Made by a program: the position numbers and the translations under genes. This document shows, one piece after another, positions 7,938 to 16,745 of a DNA stretch of 39,028 nt. The stretch is from Planctomycetota bacterium (lineage in GTDB: Bacteria > Planctomycetota > Planctomycetia > Pirellulales > UBA1268), in NCBI GenBank assembly GCA_003671185.1, contig QWPN01000069.1, positions 1-39,028 on the forward strand, written 5' to 3'. The notes under the pieces are model-generated. The model was not told the DNA's origin and did not search any database. It was given only the letters and a program-made list of their open reading frames with translations. Position 1 is the first letter of the stretch, and every line of letters begins with the position of its first letter.

Positions 7938-8435
7938 ATGATCGCCCCACGAAAAATCCTCACCGACGAGATGGTCGCGAAGATCGAGGCGCTCGCGCCG
8001 CGCTACCCCAACCGCCGCGCGCTCACGTTGCCGGCGCTGCACATCGTGAACGCCGAGTTGCGGCACGTGCCGCTGCAGGCGGTGGCGGAGATCGCCGCCG
8101 TGCTCGGCCTGGCCCCCGCCGAGGTCCAGGACACGCTCACCTTCTACCAGTTCTTCCACCAGGAGAAGCCGCACGGCAAGGTGCGGGCGTTCGTCTGCCG
8201 CTCGGTGTCGTGCGCCCTGCGGGGCGGCGACCACCTGCTCGAGCACCTCTGCCACAAGCACGGCGTCGAGCCCTACGGCACGACGGCCGATGGCGAACTC
8301 ACGATCGAGCCGGCCGAGTGCCTGGGGGCCTGTGATTTCGCCCCCTGTATCCTCGCCAACGACGACCTGCTCAAGAACATGACTCCCGAGTCCGCCGAAG
8401 CGGAGCTCAAGAAGCCGCGGGCGAGGGCCACCTGA
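7938..8435 (+). CDS. nuoE: NADH-quinone oxidoreductase subunit E (24 kDa, [2Fe-2S] N1a)
   Basis: 165 residues. The thioredoxin-like C-terminal domain has the four [2Fe-2S] ligands C87 and C92 (FVCRSVSC) and C128 and C132 (ECLGAC). The N-terminal helical part has the typical MVAKIEALAPRYPNRRALTL and QDTLTFYQFF segments. NuoE works with NuoF in the NADH dehydrogenase module. The gene follows the repeat element, has no strong ribosome-binding site, and is 2 bases from nuoF. Confidence 0.95.
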   Translation: MIAPRKILTDEMVAKIEALAPRYPNRRALTLPALHIVNAELRHVPLQAVAEIAAVLGLAPAEVQDTLTFYQFFHQEKPHGKVRAFVCRSVSCALRGGDHLLEHLCHKHGVEPYGTTADGELTIEPAECLGACDFAPCILANDDLLKNMTPESAEAELKKPRARAT

Positions 8436-8437
8436 CC

Positions 8438-9793
8438 ATGCAGCCGTTCAAGCCGGTCCTCCTCGAGGCCGTCGGCGTGCCCGACGGCCACTCCATCGCG
8501 AGCTACAAGAGTCGTGGCGGCTACGCGCCTCTGGAAGCCACCCTGGCCGGCAAGCAGCCCCTGGACGTGGTCGAGATGGTGAAGGCCTCGGGGCTGCGCG
8601 GCCGGGGCGGCGCCGGCTTTCCCACGGGCCTCAAATGGACGTTCCTGCCCAAGGACCATCCGGGGCCGATCTATCTCTGTGTCAACGCCGACGAGAGCGA
8701 GCCCGGCACGTTCAACAACCGGATCATGATGGAGGACGACCCGCACCAGGTGATCGAGGGGATCATCCTCTCGTCGTACGCCACGCGGGCCACGACGGCA
8801 TACATCTATCTGCGCTACGAGTATCCGCAGAGCTGGCATCGGCTGCAGGCGGCGATCGACGAGGCCTACGCGGCCGGCTACCTCGGCAAGAACATCCGCG
8901 GCACTGGCTTCTCGCTCGACATCTATCTGCACCGCGGCGCGGCAGCCTACATCTGCGGCGAGGAGACCGGCCTCATCGAGAGCCTGGAGGGCAAGCGGGC
9001 CTGGCCGCGCATCAAGCCTCCGTTCCCGGCGATCGAGGGCCTGTTCCGCAAGCCCACGGTCGTGAACAACATCGAGACCATGGCCTGCGTGGCCCAGATC
9101 GCCCGTCGCGGCGTCGACTGGTTCAAGTCGATCGGCGTGCCGGCCGACCCGGCGAACCCGCGCGACCCCGGCAGCTACGGCCCCAAGCTCTACTGCCTGT
9201 CGGGCCACGTGGAGAAGCCGGGCTGCTATGAGGCACCGCTGGGAATCACGGCTCGCGAGCTGATCGACCGTTTCGGTGGTGGCGTCTGGCAGGGCCGCAG
9301 GGCCAAGGCGGTGATCCCCGGCGGGATCTCGATGGGTCTGATGACCGAGGGCGAACTCGACACGCCGCTCGACTTCGCCGGGCCCGGCAAGGTGGGCTGC
9401 CTCGGCCTGGGCACGGCCGCCGTCGTCGTCATCGACGATCAGACGAGCATCGTCGATTTCCTGCACAACTCCTGCCGTTTCTTCGCCCATGAGTCATGTG
9501 GCCAGTGCACGCCCTGCCGCGAGGGCACCAGCTGGTCGCTGCGCTTGCTCGAGCGCATCAAGGCGGGCAAGGGGCGGCTCCGGGATCTCGACATCCTCCT
9601 CGAGCTCGGCAACACCATGGGCATGATGCCCGGCAGCACGATCTGCGGGCTGGCCGACGGTGCCGCATGGCCGATCAAGAACGCCATCAAGAAGTTCCGC
9701 GGCGAGTTCGAGGACTACATCAAGCGCACGAACCCCTCAGGCTGGATGGTCACCGACCCCGTGCCCGCCCTGCAGATCGTGGGGGCGCACTAG
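8438..9793 (+). CDS. nuoF: NADH-quinone oxidoreductase subunit F (51 kDa, FMN/NADH site, cluster N3)
   Basis: 451 residues. The glycine-rich NADH/FMN motif GLRGRGGAGFPTGLKW and the FMN-binding VNADESEPGTFNNR are intact, as is RGAAAYICGEETGLIESLEG. Cluster N3 ligands are C354, C357 and C360 (ESCGQCTPCREGT) plus C403 (STICGLADG), with two more residues in the last spacing than in well-studied homologues. This subunit oxidises NADH. Its presence with NuoE and NuoG shows the complex is the NADH-linked type, not the EFG-less type. Confidence 0.97.
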   Translation: MQPFKPVLLEAVGVPDGHSIASYKSRGGYAPLEATLAGKQPLDVVEMVKASGLRGRGGAGFPTGLKWTFLPKDHPGPIYLCVNADESEPGTFNNRIMMEDDPHQVIEGIILSSYATRATTAYIYLRYEYPQSWHRLQAAIDEAYAAGYLGKNIRGTGFSLDIYLHRGAAAYICGEETGLIESLEGKRAWPRIKPPFPAIEGLFRKPTVVNNIETMACVAQIARRGVDWFKSIGVPADPANPRDPGSYGPKLYCLSGHVEKPGCYEAPLGITARELIDRFGGGVWQGRRAKAVIPGGISMGLMTEGELDTPLDFAGPGKVGCLGLGTAAVVVIDDQTSIVDFLHNSCRFFAHESCGQCTPCREGTSWSLRLLERIKAGKGRLRDLDILLELGNTMGMMPGSTICGLADGAAWPIKNAIKKFRGEFEDYIKRTNPSGWMVTDPVPALQIVGAH

Positions 9794-9801
9794 GAAGTCT
9801 C

Positions 9802-11421
9802 ATGGCCACAGTCATCGTCGACGGACAAGAGATCGAAATCGGGGCCGACGAGCGGCTCAATTGCATCGAGGCCGCACGGCGTGCGGGGAAGGAGATTCCC
9901 CATTACTGCTGGCACCCGGGGTTGTCCGTTGTGGCCAGTTGCCGGATGTGCCTGATCGAAACGGGGCAGCGGGACGCGGCCACCGGCAAGGTCACGATGG
10001 TGCCCAAGCTCGTGCCCGGCTGCCAGACGCCGGTCAAGGACGGCACGGTGATCGTCACCGAGAGCCAGCTCGTGAAGGAGAGCCGGGCCCGTGTCGAGGA
10101 GGCGTTGCTCATCGACCACCCCATCGACTGCCCGATCTGCGACAAGGCCGGCGAGTGTCTGCTCCAGGACTACCACTTCCAGCACGGCCAGGCCGAACGG
10201 CGTGCCGACCTGCACCCGTTCACGAGCCGCAAGCGCGACGTGGGCCCCACCGTCACGCTGTTCGTCGACCGCTGCATCATGTGCACCCGCTGCGTGCGCT
10301 TCACCCGCGAGGTCGCCGGCAGCGCCGAACTGATGGTCACCAGCCGCGGTGCCAAGGAGGAGATCGACGTCTTCCCGGGCCATCCCCTCGCCAACAAACT
10401 CGCCGGCAACGTCGTCGACCTGTGCCCCGTGGGGGCCCTGGGCGACAAGGACTTCCTCTACCAGCAGCGGGTCTGGTTCCTGAAGCGCGAGGCCAACGTC
10501 TGCGGTGGCTGCGCGGCCGGCTGCTCGATCCACACCGAGCACAACCAGGACACGGTCTACCGACTCAAGCCCCGGGAGAACCCCCACGTCAACACCTGGT
10601 GGATGTGCGACGACGGCCGCTACGGCTGGCATCACCTTCACGACGACTCCCGCGTCCTCGACGTGATGCGGCGTGATGCGGGCTCCGCGCCCGGATCCGC
10701 CACGACGCTCGAGTGGGCCGATGTCGTCGTGCGGCTGCGGGACGACCTCAAGGCCGCCGGCCGGCTGGCGGTTGCGGTGTCGCCGATGCTGACCGTGGAG
10801 GAGGCCTGGATGCTCTGCGCGGTCGCCCGGTCGATCGATCCGCAGGCTTTTCTGGCCGTCGGCCACGTGCCCGTCGTCGGCGCCGACGAGACCTTCCCGG
10901 GCGGGTTCACCATCCGGGCGGAGAAATGCCCCAACCAGCGCGGCGTGGCGGAGGTGCTGGCTCTGTATGGGGCGGGCGGCAACACCTGGGACAACCTCGT
11001 GGCCCACGTCGCAGCCGGCCGCGCCGACGCCGCCTGGATCACGGGTGCCTACCCTGGCGCCTGGATCGACGAAGCGGCTGCGGCGCCGTTTGCCGGGCTG
11101 CGGCACCTCGTCGTGCAGGACCTCTTCGACTCGCCGCTGATGCAACTGGCCACCTGGCGGCTGCCGGCCGTGGGCTTCGCGGAACGGGCCGGCACCTGGG
11201 TCAATGTGGCCCACCGGGCGCAGAGCTTCGCGCAGGCGATCCGGCCTCCGGCCGGCGTCTGGCCGGAAGGCCGCCTGTTCTGGAACATGCTGGGCCGTCG
11301 CGGCCTCTACGACCCGGTCGCCGTGCGGCGGCAGATGGCCGAATCGTCGGCGGCGTTCGCAGCCCTGGCGGGCGACCTGCCCGCCGTGGGCGTCGACCTG
11401 CGCATCCATCAACTGGCCTGA
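9802..11421 (+). CDS. nuoG: NADH-quinone oxidoreductase subunit G (75 kDa), short form retaining N7
   Basis: 539 residues from the ATG at 9802. Ligand sets read in order: [2Fe-2S] N1b with C36, C47, C50 and C74; N5 with H106, C110, C113 and C119 (HPIDCPICDKAGEC); N4 with C158, C161, C164 and C208; and the optional N7 with C234, C237, C241 and C269 (C-x2-C-x3-C-x27-C). The molybdopterin-oxidoreductase-like C-terminal domain that follows is only about 260 residues. The whole protein is therefore much shorter than the roughly 900-residue E. coli NuoG. It carries electrons along the peripheral arm. It starts 8 bases after nuoF. Confidence 0.95.
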   Translation: MATVIVDGQEIEIGADERLNCIEAARRAGKEIPHYCWHPGLSVVASCRMCLIETGQRDAATGKVTMVPKLVPGCQTPVKDGTVIVTESQLVKESRARVEEALLIDHPIDCPICDKAGECLLQDYHFQHGQAERRADLHPFTSRKRDVGPTVTLFVDRCIMCTRCVRFTREVAGSAELMVTSRGAKEEIDVFPGHPLANKLAGNVVDLCPVGALGDKDFLYQQRVWFLKREANVCGGCAAGCSIHTEHNQDTVYRLKPRENPHVNTWWMCDDGRYGWHHLHDDSRVLDVMRRDAGSAPGSATTLEWADVVVRLRDDLKAAGRLAVAVSPMLTVEEAWMLCAVARSIDPQAFLAVGHVPVVGADETFPGGFTIRAEKCPNQRGVAEVLALYGAGGNTWDNLVAHVAAGRADAAWITGAYPGAWIDEAAAAPFAGLRHLVVQDLFDSPLMQLATWRLPAVGFAERAGTWVNVAHRAQSFAQAIRPPAGVWPEGRLFWNMLGRRGLYDPVAVRRQMAESSAAFAALAGDLPAVGVDLRIHQLA

Positions 11422-11430
11422 AACACGCCC

Positions 11431-12687
11431 ATGAACGCACTCCTGCCCTCGCTGCCCACGATCGTCGCGCTCGTGAAGATCGGCCTGCTCGTCGGCGGGC
11501 TGATGACGGCGGCGGCCTACCTCGTGCTCGTGGAGCGCTGGATGGCCGCCTGGGTGCAGGATCGCAAAGGGCCCAATCGCGTGGGCGTGCCGCTCACGAA
11601 GATCCGCCTCTTCGGCCTCGGCCAGCCGCTGGCCGACGGCTTGAAGATCATCCTCAAGGAGGACTTCACGCCCCGGCACGTCGACAAGGTGCTGTACACC
11701 GCGGCGCCGCTGGTGATCCTGGCGGCATCGCTGGCGATCTTCGCCGCCATCCCCTTCGGCAGCGCCCTGCCGCCGATCCCGGCCCTGGGGCTGACCGGTG
11801 AGGAGCCGCTCCTGGTGGCCCCCGGCCTCGACGTGGGCGTGCTCTGGGTGTTTGCCCTCTCCAGCATCGCCGTGTACGGCGTGCTCTTGGGCGGCTGGGC
11901 CAGCAACAACAAGTACGGTTTCCTGGGCGGGCTGCGCTCCAGCGCTCAACTCGTGGCCTACGAGATCCCGCTCGGCCTGGGGTTGCTCGGCGTGGTGCTC
12001 GCGGCCGGCTCGCTCAAGCTCGACGCCATCATGGGGGCGCAGGCGGACAGCGGCGTGTGGTACGCCTTCGCGCAGCCGCTGGGCTTCGTGGTGTTCCTGG
12101 TGGCCAGTTTCGCCGAGGCGGCGCGGCTGCCCTTCGACCTTCCGGAGGCCGAGCAAGAACTGGTGGGCGGCTATCACACCGAGTATTCGGGCATCAAGCT
12201 GCTCCTGTTCCTGGTCGCCGAGTTCCTCCACATGGTGACCGCGGCGTTTCTGATCGTGATCATGTTCCTGGGCGGCTGGCACCTGTGGGGTGTGACTGGC
12301 TCCGGTGCGGTGGAGACCTGGACCGTGGCCCTGCTGCGCTTCGGCGTTCTGTCGGCGAAGATCTTCGCCGTGATCCTGTTCTTCATGCTCGTGCGCTGGA
12401 GCTGGCCGCGGTTCCGCTTCGACCAGCTGATGAACCTGGCCTGGAAGGTGATGCTGCCGCTGGGTCTCGTGAACCTGGTGACCGTGGCCGCGGTGGAGGA
12501 GTTCCGGCCGCAGGTCACCGCCGCGCTCGGTGCGGGCTGGGCGCGGGCGTTGGCACTGGCCCTGCCCTGGGGCGTGTTCGTACTGGGCTGGTTGGCGGCC
12601 GGCCTGCTCACGCCATCGGGCACCGACAACACGCCGATCCGCACGCACGGCCCGCTCGACGTCGAGCACGAACTGGTGGAGGTGTGA
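11431..12687 (+). CDS. nuoH: NADH-quinone oxidoreductase subunit H
   Basis: 418 residues, a polytopic membrane protein with about eight helices. Diagnostic blocks are ERWMAAWVQDRKGPNRVG near residue 35, PLADGLKIILKEDFTP, the acidic loop RLPFDLPEAEQELVGGYHTE, and EYSGIKLLLFLVAEF. NuoH connects the peripheral arm to the membrane arm and forms the quinone entry channel. It is longer than the roughly 325-residue E. coli protein because of an extended periplasmic loop near residues 110-135 and a longer C-terminus. The gene is 9 bases after nuoG and 1 base before nuoI. Confidence 0.96.
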   Translation: MNALLPSLPTIVALVKIGLLVGGLMTAAAYLVLVERWMAAWVQDRKGPNRVGVPLTKIRLFGLGQPLADGLKIILKEDFTPRHVDKVLYTAAPLVILAASLAIFAAIPFGSALPPIPALGLTGEEPLLVAPGLDVGVLWVFALSSIAVYGVLLGGWASNNKYGFLGGLRSSAQLVAYEIPLGLGLLGVVLAAGSLKLDAIMGAQADSGVWYAFAQPLGFVVFLVASFAEAARLPFDLPEAEQELVGGYHTEYSGIKLLLFLVAEFLHMVTAAFLIVIMFLGGWHLWGVTGSGAVETWTVALLRFGVLSAKIFAVILFFMLVRWSWPRFRFDQLMNLAWKVMLPLGLVNLVTVAAVEEFRPQVTAALGAGWARALALALPWGVFVLGWLAAGLLTPSGTDNTPIRTHGPLDVEHELVEV

Positions 12688-12688
12688 C

Positions 12689-13222
12689 ATGAAACCGACC
12701 GACCCTTCCATCGTCTGGCTCGAGGAGCGGCCGCTGGGCCTGGCCGAGCGGCTCTACCTGCCGCTGTTCATGCAGGGCCTGACCACCACGGCCCGCCATC
12801 TCGTCAGTCCCAAGGTGACCGTCAGCTTCCCCGAGCAACGGCCGCAGGTGGGCAACCCGCTCATCTACCGCGGCGTGCACCGGCTCAATCGGGATGCGGA
12901 GAACCGCGTCAAGTGCGTGGCCTGCTTCCTCTGCGCCACCGCCTGTCCCGCACATTGCATCGACATCGTGGCCGCCGAGAGCCCCTGGCCAGACCGCGAG
13001 AAATACCCCGAGAGCTTCCAGATCGACGAACTGCGCTGCATCTTCTGCGGCATGTGCGAGGAGGCCTGCCCCGTCGACGCCATCGAGCTCACGAGCCTTC
13101 TCGACCTCACCGGCAAGAGCCGTGAGGAGATGATCTTCGACAAGGAAAAGCTGCTCAGCGTATACGACATGACGAAGGACGCCGAACCGATGAAGTCGGC
13201 GGAACTGGGAGGCACGCTGTGA
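12689..13222 (+). CDS. nuoI: NADH-quinone oxidoreductase subunit I (two [4Fe-4S], N6a/N6b)
   Basis: 177 residues. Two ferredoxin motifs are visible: C76-x2-C79-x2-C82-x3-C86 (KCVACFLCATACP) and C117-x2-C120-x2-C123-x3-C127 (RCIFCGMCEEACP). They hold clusters N6a and N6b, which link NuoG to N2 in NuoB. The N-terminal helix and the Y-x-G-x-H-type segment IYRGVHRL before the first cluster are typical. Its stop overlaps the nuoJ GTG start by 4 bases. Confidence 0.97.
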   Translation: MKPTDPSIVWLEERPLGLAERLYLPLFMQGLTTTARHLVSPKVTVSFPEQRPQVGNPLIYRGVHRLNRDAENRVKCVACFLCATACPAHCIDIVAAESPWPDREKYPESFQIDELRCIFCGMCEEACPVDAIELTSLLDLTGKSREEMIFDKEKLLSVYDMTKDAEPMKSAELGGTL

Positions 13223-14016
13223 CCGAATTGCTGGCCGGCCGTACGCCCGGCATGACGCTCTTCGCCGCCGTCGTCTGCGCCGCGGCGAGCCTCTGGCTGC
13301 TCCTGCCGCGCGGCCAAGGGGGGCGTACCGAGCGCGTGAGCCGCTGGCTGGGCGGGCTGCTCGGCGTGGCGGCGCTCGTGGGCCTCGCCAGCACCGGCCG
13401 TCGTCTGGGCGGCCTCGGCGAGGAGTCGGTGTTCCTCGTGGTGTCGATCGTGGCGGTCGTGTCCGGGGCGGCCACGGTCGTGTGCCGGTCGCCGGTGTAC
13501 GCGGCGATCTGGTTCGCGCTGGCGCTGGCCGGCGTGGCGGGCGTGCTGCTCGTACTCGGCGCCCAGTTCCTGGGCGTGGCCACGATCGTGGTCTATGCCG
13601 GGGCGATCCTCGTCATGTTCTTGTTCGTCCTCATGCTGGCACAGCCCGCGGGCCTCGCCCCCTACGACCGCGTCTCGAATGAGCCGTTGCTCTCGGCGGT
13701 CACCGGCGCCGTGCTGCTCGGCCTGCTCACGCTCGCCATCGGCCGGATGTCGGCCGGGCCGCCGATCTGCTGCCGCATGCCCTCCAAGGCTGCGGCCCTG
13801 GCCGGGACGGAGCCGACCACGTCCCCGGCGTCGGCGGCCAGCGATGCCCTGGCCGCCGATCACGTCGCCCGGCTGGGTGCGGAACTCTTCGGCCGGCACC
13901 TGCTGGCGGTCGAGGCCGCCGGCCTCCTGTTGTTGGTGGCGCTCGTGGGCTCGATCGCCATCGTGTCGCGCGGCGCGGCGGACGCCGGCACCGCCGGCGG
14001 GAGGGCCGCGACATGA
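13219..14016 (+). CDS. nuoJ: NADH-quinone oxidoreductase subunit J
   Basis: 265 residues from a GTG start at 13219. The start is supported by GGGAGG about six bases upstream and by overlap with the nuoI stop (GTGA). Membrane helices include VFLVVSIVAVVSGAATVV, the conserved TM3 region LGAQFLGVATIVVYAGAILV, and a final helix AAGLLLLVALVGSIAIVSRG. A loop insertion of about 45 Ala/Pro/Ser-rich residues (about 178-222) and a longer N-terminus make it larger than the 184-residue E. coli protein. NuoJ belongs to the proton-pumping membrane arm. Confidence 0.94.
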   Translation: MTELLAGRTPGMTLFAAVVCAAASLWLLLPRGQGGRTERVSRWLGGLLGVAALVGLASTGRRLGGLGEESVFLVVSIVAVVSGAATVVCRSPVYAAIWFALALAGVAGVLLVLGAQFLGVATIVVYAGAILVMFLFVLMLAQPAGLAPYDRVSNEPLLSAVTGAVLLGLLTLAIGRMSAGPPICCRMPSKAAALAGTEPTTSPASAASDALAADHVARLGAELFGRHLLAVEAAGLLLLVALVGSIAIVSRGAADAGTAGGRAAT

Positions 14017-14456
14017 CGCCCGCCGCACTGCTGCACGATGCCCTGCTCGTGGGCGCGATCCTCTTCGCCCTGGGGCTGGTCGGCATCCTCTCGCGCCGCA
14101 ACCTGATCGTGATGTTCCTGTCGGCCGAGTTGATGCTGCAGGGGATCTCGGTGAGCCTCGTGGCCTGGAGCCGCCACCACGGCGACTGGGGAGGCCACGT
14201 GCTCGTGATCTTCGTGCTCACGGTGGCCGCCTGCGAGGCGGCGCTGGCGCTCGTGTTCGTGCTCCAGGCCTTCGCCCGCACAGGACGGCTCGACGCCGCG
14301 GCCTGGCAGGCCCTGCGCGAGGGGAATCTGCCGCGCACGGTCGATCGCGGCCTGCCCGCCGTGGACACGCTGCCCCCCACGTTCCCCAGGCTCACCCCGG
14401 CGGGCGTCGAGCCCGCGGCCGACGAGGATGAACTGCTCGAACGCGAACATGTCTGA
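14013..14456 (+). CDS. nuoK: NADH-quinone oxidoreductase subunit K with C-terminal extension
   Basis: 147 residues from an ATG overlapping the nuoJ stop. The first 100 residues carry the three NuoK helices with the conserved membrane glutamates in FLSAELMLQGISVSLV and LTVAACEAALALVFVL. A further 45 or so polar residues (ARTGRLDAAAWQALREGN onward, ending LLEREHV) are not part of the usual 100-residue protein. The extension is probably on the cytoplasmic side and its role is unknown. The 3' end overlaps the nuoL start. Confidence 0.94.
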   Translation: MTPAALLHDALLVGAILFALGLVGILSRRNLIVMFLSAELMLQGISVSLVAWSRHHGDWGGHVLVIFVLTVAACEAALALVFVLQAFARTGRLDAAAWQALREGNLPRTVDRGLPAVDTLPPTFPRLTPAGVEPAADEDELLEREHV

Positions 14457-16719
14457 CACGGCCGCCCACGCCGCTCCCGGATTCCCAGCGATGCCCATCG
14501 ATTCACCCCTCACCCTCCTCGTCCTCGTGCCGCTCTTGCCGCTCGTCGCCGCCCTCGTGGGCGTCGTGTTCGGCCGCCGGCTCGGTGGCTGGGCACACCT
14601 GCCGGCCGTGGCGGGCATCGGTGCGTCCGCGGCCATCTCGCTCATGCTGCTGGCGGGCACGGCCGAGCGTGTGAAGTCGGCCTCGAATGACGTCGACTCG
14701 GCGACCTCCGTGTCCGTCGAGGGGGTGACCACGCTCTGGCAGTGGGCCACCGTCGACCATCCGGACCTGCCCGCGGCCCGGCCTCCCGCCGCGGTCGGCA
14801 GCTTCTCCATCCCCGTGGCCCTGCGGCTCGATCCGCTCACGGCCACGATGCTCTCCATCATCACCTGCGTGGGCCTGTTGGTGGCGATCTATTCCGCCGG
14901 CTACATGCACGGCGACCCGGGGTACCCCCGGTTTTTCGTGCTCGTCTCGATGTTCGTGTTCTCGATGACGATGCTCGTCGCGGCCAGCAACTTCCTGCTC
15001 GTGTACGTGTTCTGGGAGGCGGTGGGGGCCTGCAGTTATCTGCTCATCGGCTTCTGGTACACGAAGCCCGAGGCCGCCCGGGCCGCCAAGAAGGCCTTCC
15101 TCGTCAATCGCGTGGGCGACTTTGGCCTGGCCGTGGCCACGTTCCTGCTCTGGATGACCTACGGCACGCTCAATTTTCACGACGTGACGGCCGCCGACGG
15201 CACGCTCCTGCCCGGCATCCTCGGTCCCGCCCGGCTCCACGACGCGGCCGGCTACGTGGGGGGCGCGGTCGGCGCGGCAATCTGCCTGCTGCTGCTCCTG
15301 GCAGCCTGCGGCAAGAGCGCGCAGCTGCCGCTTCACGTCTGGCTGCCGGACGCCATGGAGGGGCCGACGCCCGCCAGCGCGCTCATTCACGCGGCCACGA
15401 TGGTCACGGCCGGCGTCTACCTGGTGGCCCGCTGCGCCCCCATCTTCGTGGCCTGTCCCGACGCGCTGGCGGCGGTGTCGATCGTGGGGGCCACGACGGC
15501 GCTGGTGGCCGCGCTCATCGGCACGGTGCAGAACGACCTCAAGCGCGTGCTCGCCTACTCGACGATCAGCCAACTCGGCTACATGTTCGCCAGCCTCGGC
15601 ACCGGCACGCTGCTCGGCTTCTCGGCGGCGATCTTCCACCTCGTGACACACGCCTTCTTCAAGGCCCTGCTCTTCCTGGGCGCCGGCTCCGTGATGCACT
15701 CCATGGGGGGCGTGATCGACATGCGGCGCTTCGGCGGCCTGCGGCGCATCATGCCGGTGACCGCGGCCACGTTCCTGGTGGGGAGCCTGGCGCTCGCCGG
15801 CGTGGCCCCGTTCGCCGGTTTCTTCAGCAAGGACGAGATCCTGGCGGCCCTGCACGGCAAGGGCTGGCCGCACGCACACGCGGAACACCACGAAGCAGGC
15901 CCGGCCCACCACGCCGCGGTCGGCCCCGCCGTTCTCCCCGCCACGGGCTTCAGCGCCGCGGGGACGGCGGCAGATTTCGTTTCGGACACCCGTGTCGACG
16001 CGGCGGCCGCTGACTCCGCTGCCGTGGTGCTCGATCGTCCCGCCACGTGGCGGGTGCTGTTCTGGATGTCGCTCGTCACCGCCGGCCTCACCGCCTTCTA
16101 CACGTTCCGCGCGGTGTTCATGACGTTCACGGGGCCCACGCGGGTGCCCGACGAGGCCGGTCATCACGCCCATGAGTCGCCGCTGCCGATGACCGGGCCG
16201 CTCGTGGTCCTCGCCGTGGCGTCGGCCGTGAGCGGCTGGTGGCTGTTCACGACCCATGCCCTCGCCGATTTCCTGGCGGCCACGCCCTCCTTCGCCGCCC
16301 CGGCCGTGGCCGCTACGGCCGTGCCCCACGCCTTCCACGTCGACCTGGCAGTGCAGGGCACGCTGGCGGCGGCGATCGGCATCGTGGTGGCGGCCTTCGG
16401 CCACCTCGGCCGGCGCAGCGACGGGCCACAGCTGGAGCGGTTCCTCGGACCGCTGCGCACGCTGTTCGCCGAAAAGTTCTACTTCGACCCGATCTACTCC
16501 GGGCTGATCGTCAAGCCGCTGCAGGCCCTGGCGTATCTGGCCGCCCTCATCGACCGCCTCGTCGTCGACGGCCTCGTCGACGCGCTGGCCCGGCTGCCCG
16601 CCGGCCTGGGAGCCATCGTTCGCCGACTGCAATCCGGCCTCCTGCAGCGCTACGCGCTGGCCGGAGCGCTGGGCACGCTGCTCATCGTGCTGGCCCTCAC
16701 CTGGCGGATGCGCAGCTGA
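14449..16719 (+). CDS. nuoL: NADH-quinone oxidoreductase subunit L (antiporter-like)
   Basis: 756 residues from the ATG at 14449. An ATG at 14491 (MPIDSPLTLLVLVPL) is also possible. Antiporter-type motifs are clear: YVFWEAVGACSYLLIGFWY with the key Glu, LLLAACGKSAQLPLHVWLPD with the pumping Lys, AMEGPTPASALIHAATMV, and NDLKRVLAYSTISQLGYM. The C-terminal long amphipathic helix region follows EKFYFDPIYSGLIVKPLQAL. An insertion of about 70 residues at 465-535 is His-rich (HAHAEHHEAGPAHH) and then Ala/Asp-rich, which explains much of the extra length over about 613 residues in E. coli. Confidence 0.95.
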   Translation: MSDTAAHAAPGFPAMPIDSPLTLLVLVPLLPLVAALVGVVFGRRLGGWAHLPAVAGIGASAAISLMLLAGTAERVKSASNDVDSATSVSVEGVTTLWQWATVDHPDLPAARPPAAVGSFSIPVALRLDPLTATMLSIITCVGLLVAIYSAGYMHGDPGYPRFFVLVSMFVFSMTMLVAASNFLLVYVFWEAVGACSYLLIGFWYTKPEAARAAKKAFLVNRVGDFGLAVATFLLWMTYGTLNFHDVTAADGTLLPGILGPARLHDAAGYVGGAVGAAICLLLLLAACGKSAQLPLHVWLPDAMEGPTPASALIHAATMVTAGVYLVARCAPIFVACPDALAAVSIVGATTALVAALIGTVQNDLKRVLAYSTISQLGYMFASLGTGTLLGFSAAIFHLVTHAFFKALLFLGAGSVMHSMGGVIDMRRFGGLRRIMPVTAATFLVGSLALAGVAPFAGFFSKDEILAALHGKGWPHAHAEHHEAGPAHHAAVGPAVLPATGFSAAGTAADFVSDTRVDAAAADSAAVVLDRPATWRVLFWMSLVTAGLTAFYTFRAVFMTFTGPTRVPDEAGHHAHESPLPMTGPLVVLAVASAVSGWWLFTTHALADFLAATPSFAAPAVAATAVPHAFHVDLAVQGTLAAAIGIVVAAFGHLGRRSDGPQLERFLGPLRTLFAEKFYFDPIYSGLIVKPLQALAYLAALIDRLVVDGLVDALARLPAGLGAIVRRLQSGLLQRYALAGALGTLLIVLALTWRMRS

Positions 16720-16745
16720 CGGTCCCACCCCACGCTCGACCACCC

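Noticed and set aside
7741-7941. Short open frames in the nuoD-nuoE gap
   Set aside because: They follow the inverted-repeat element, have no motif, and resemble frames in the second repeat copy only because of the shared DNA.
9790-12711. A 973-codon open frame on the minus strand opposite nuoG and nuoH, and similar long ones opposite nuoL (14503-16743) and nuoM-nuoN (18083-19585)
   Set aside because: Their translations are low-complexity His/Arg/Gly/Gln-rich text with no family motif, while the plus strand encodes full-length Nuo subunits. They are the expected antisense shadows of GC-rich codons.
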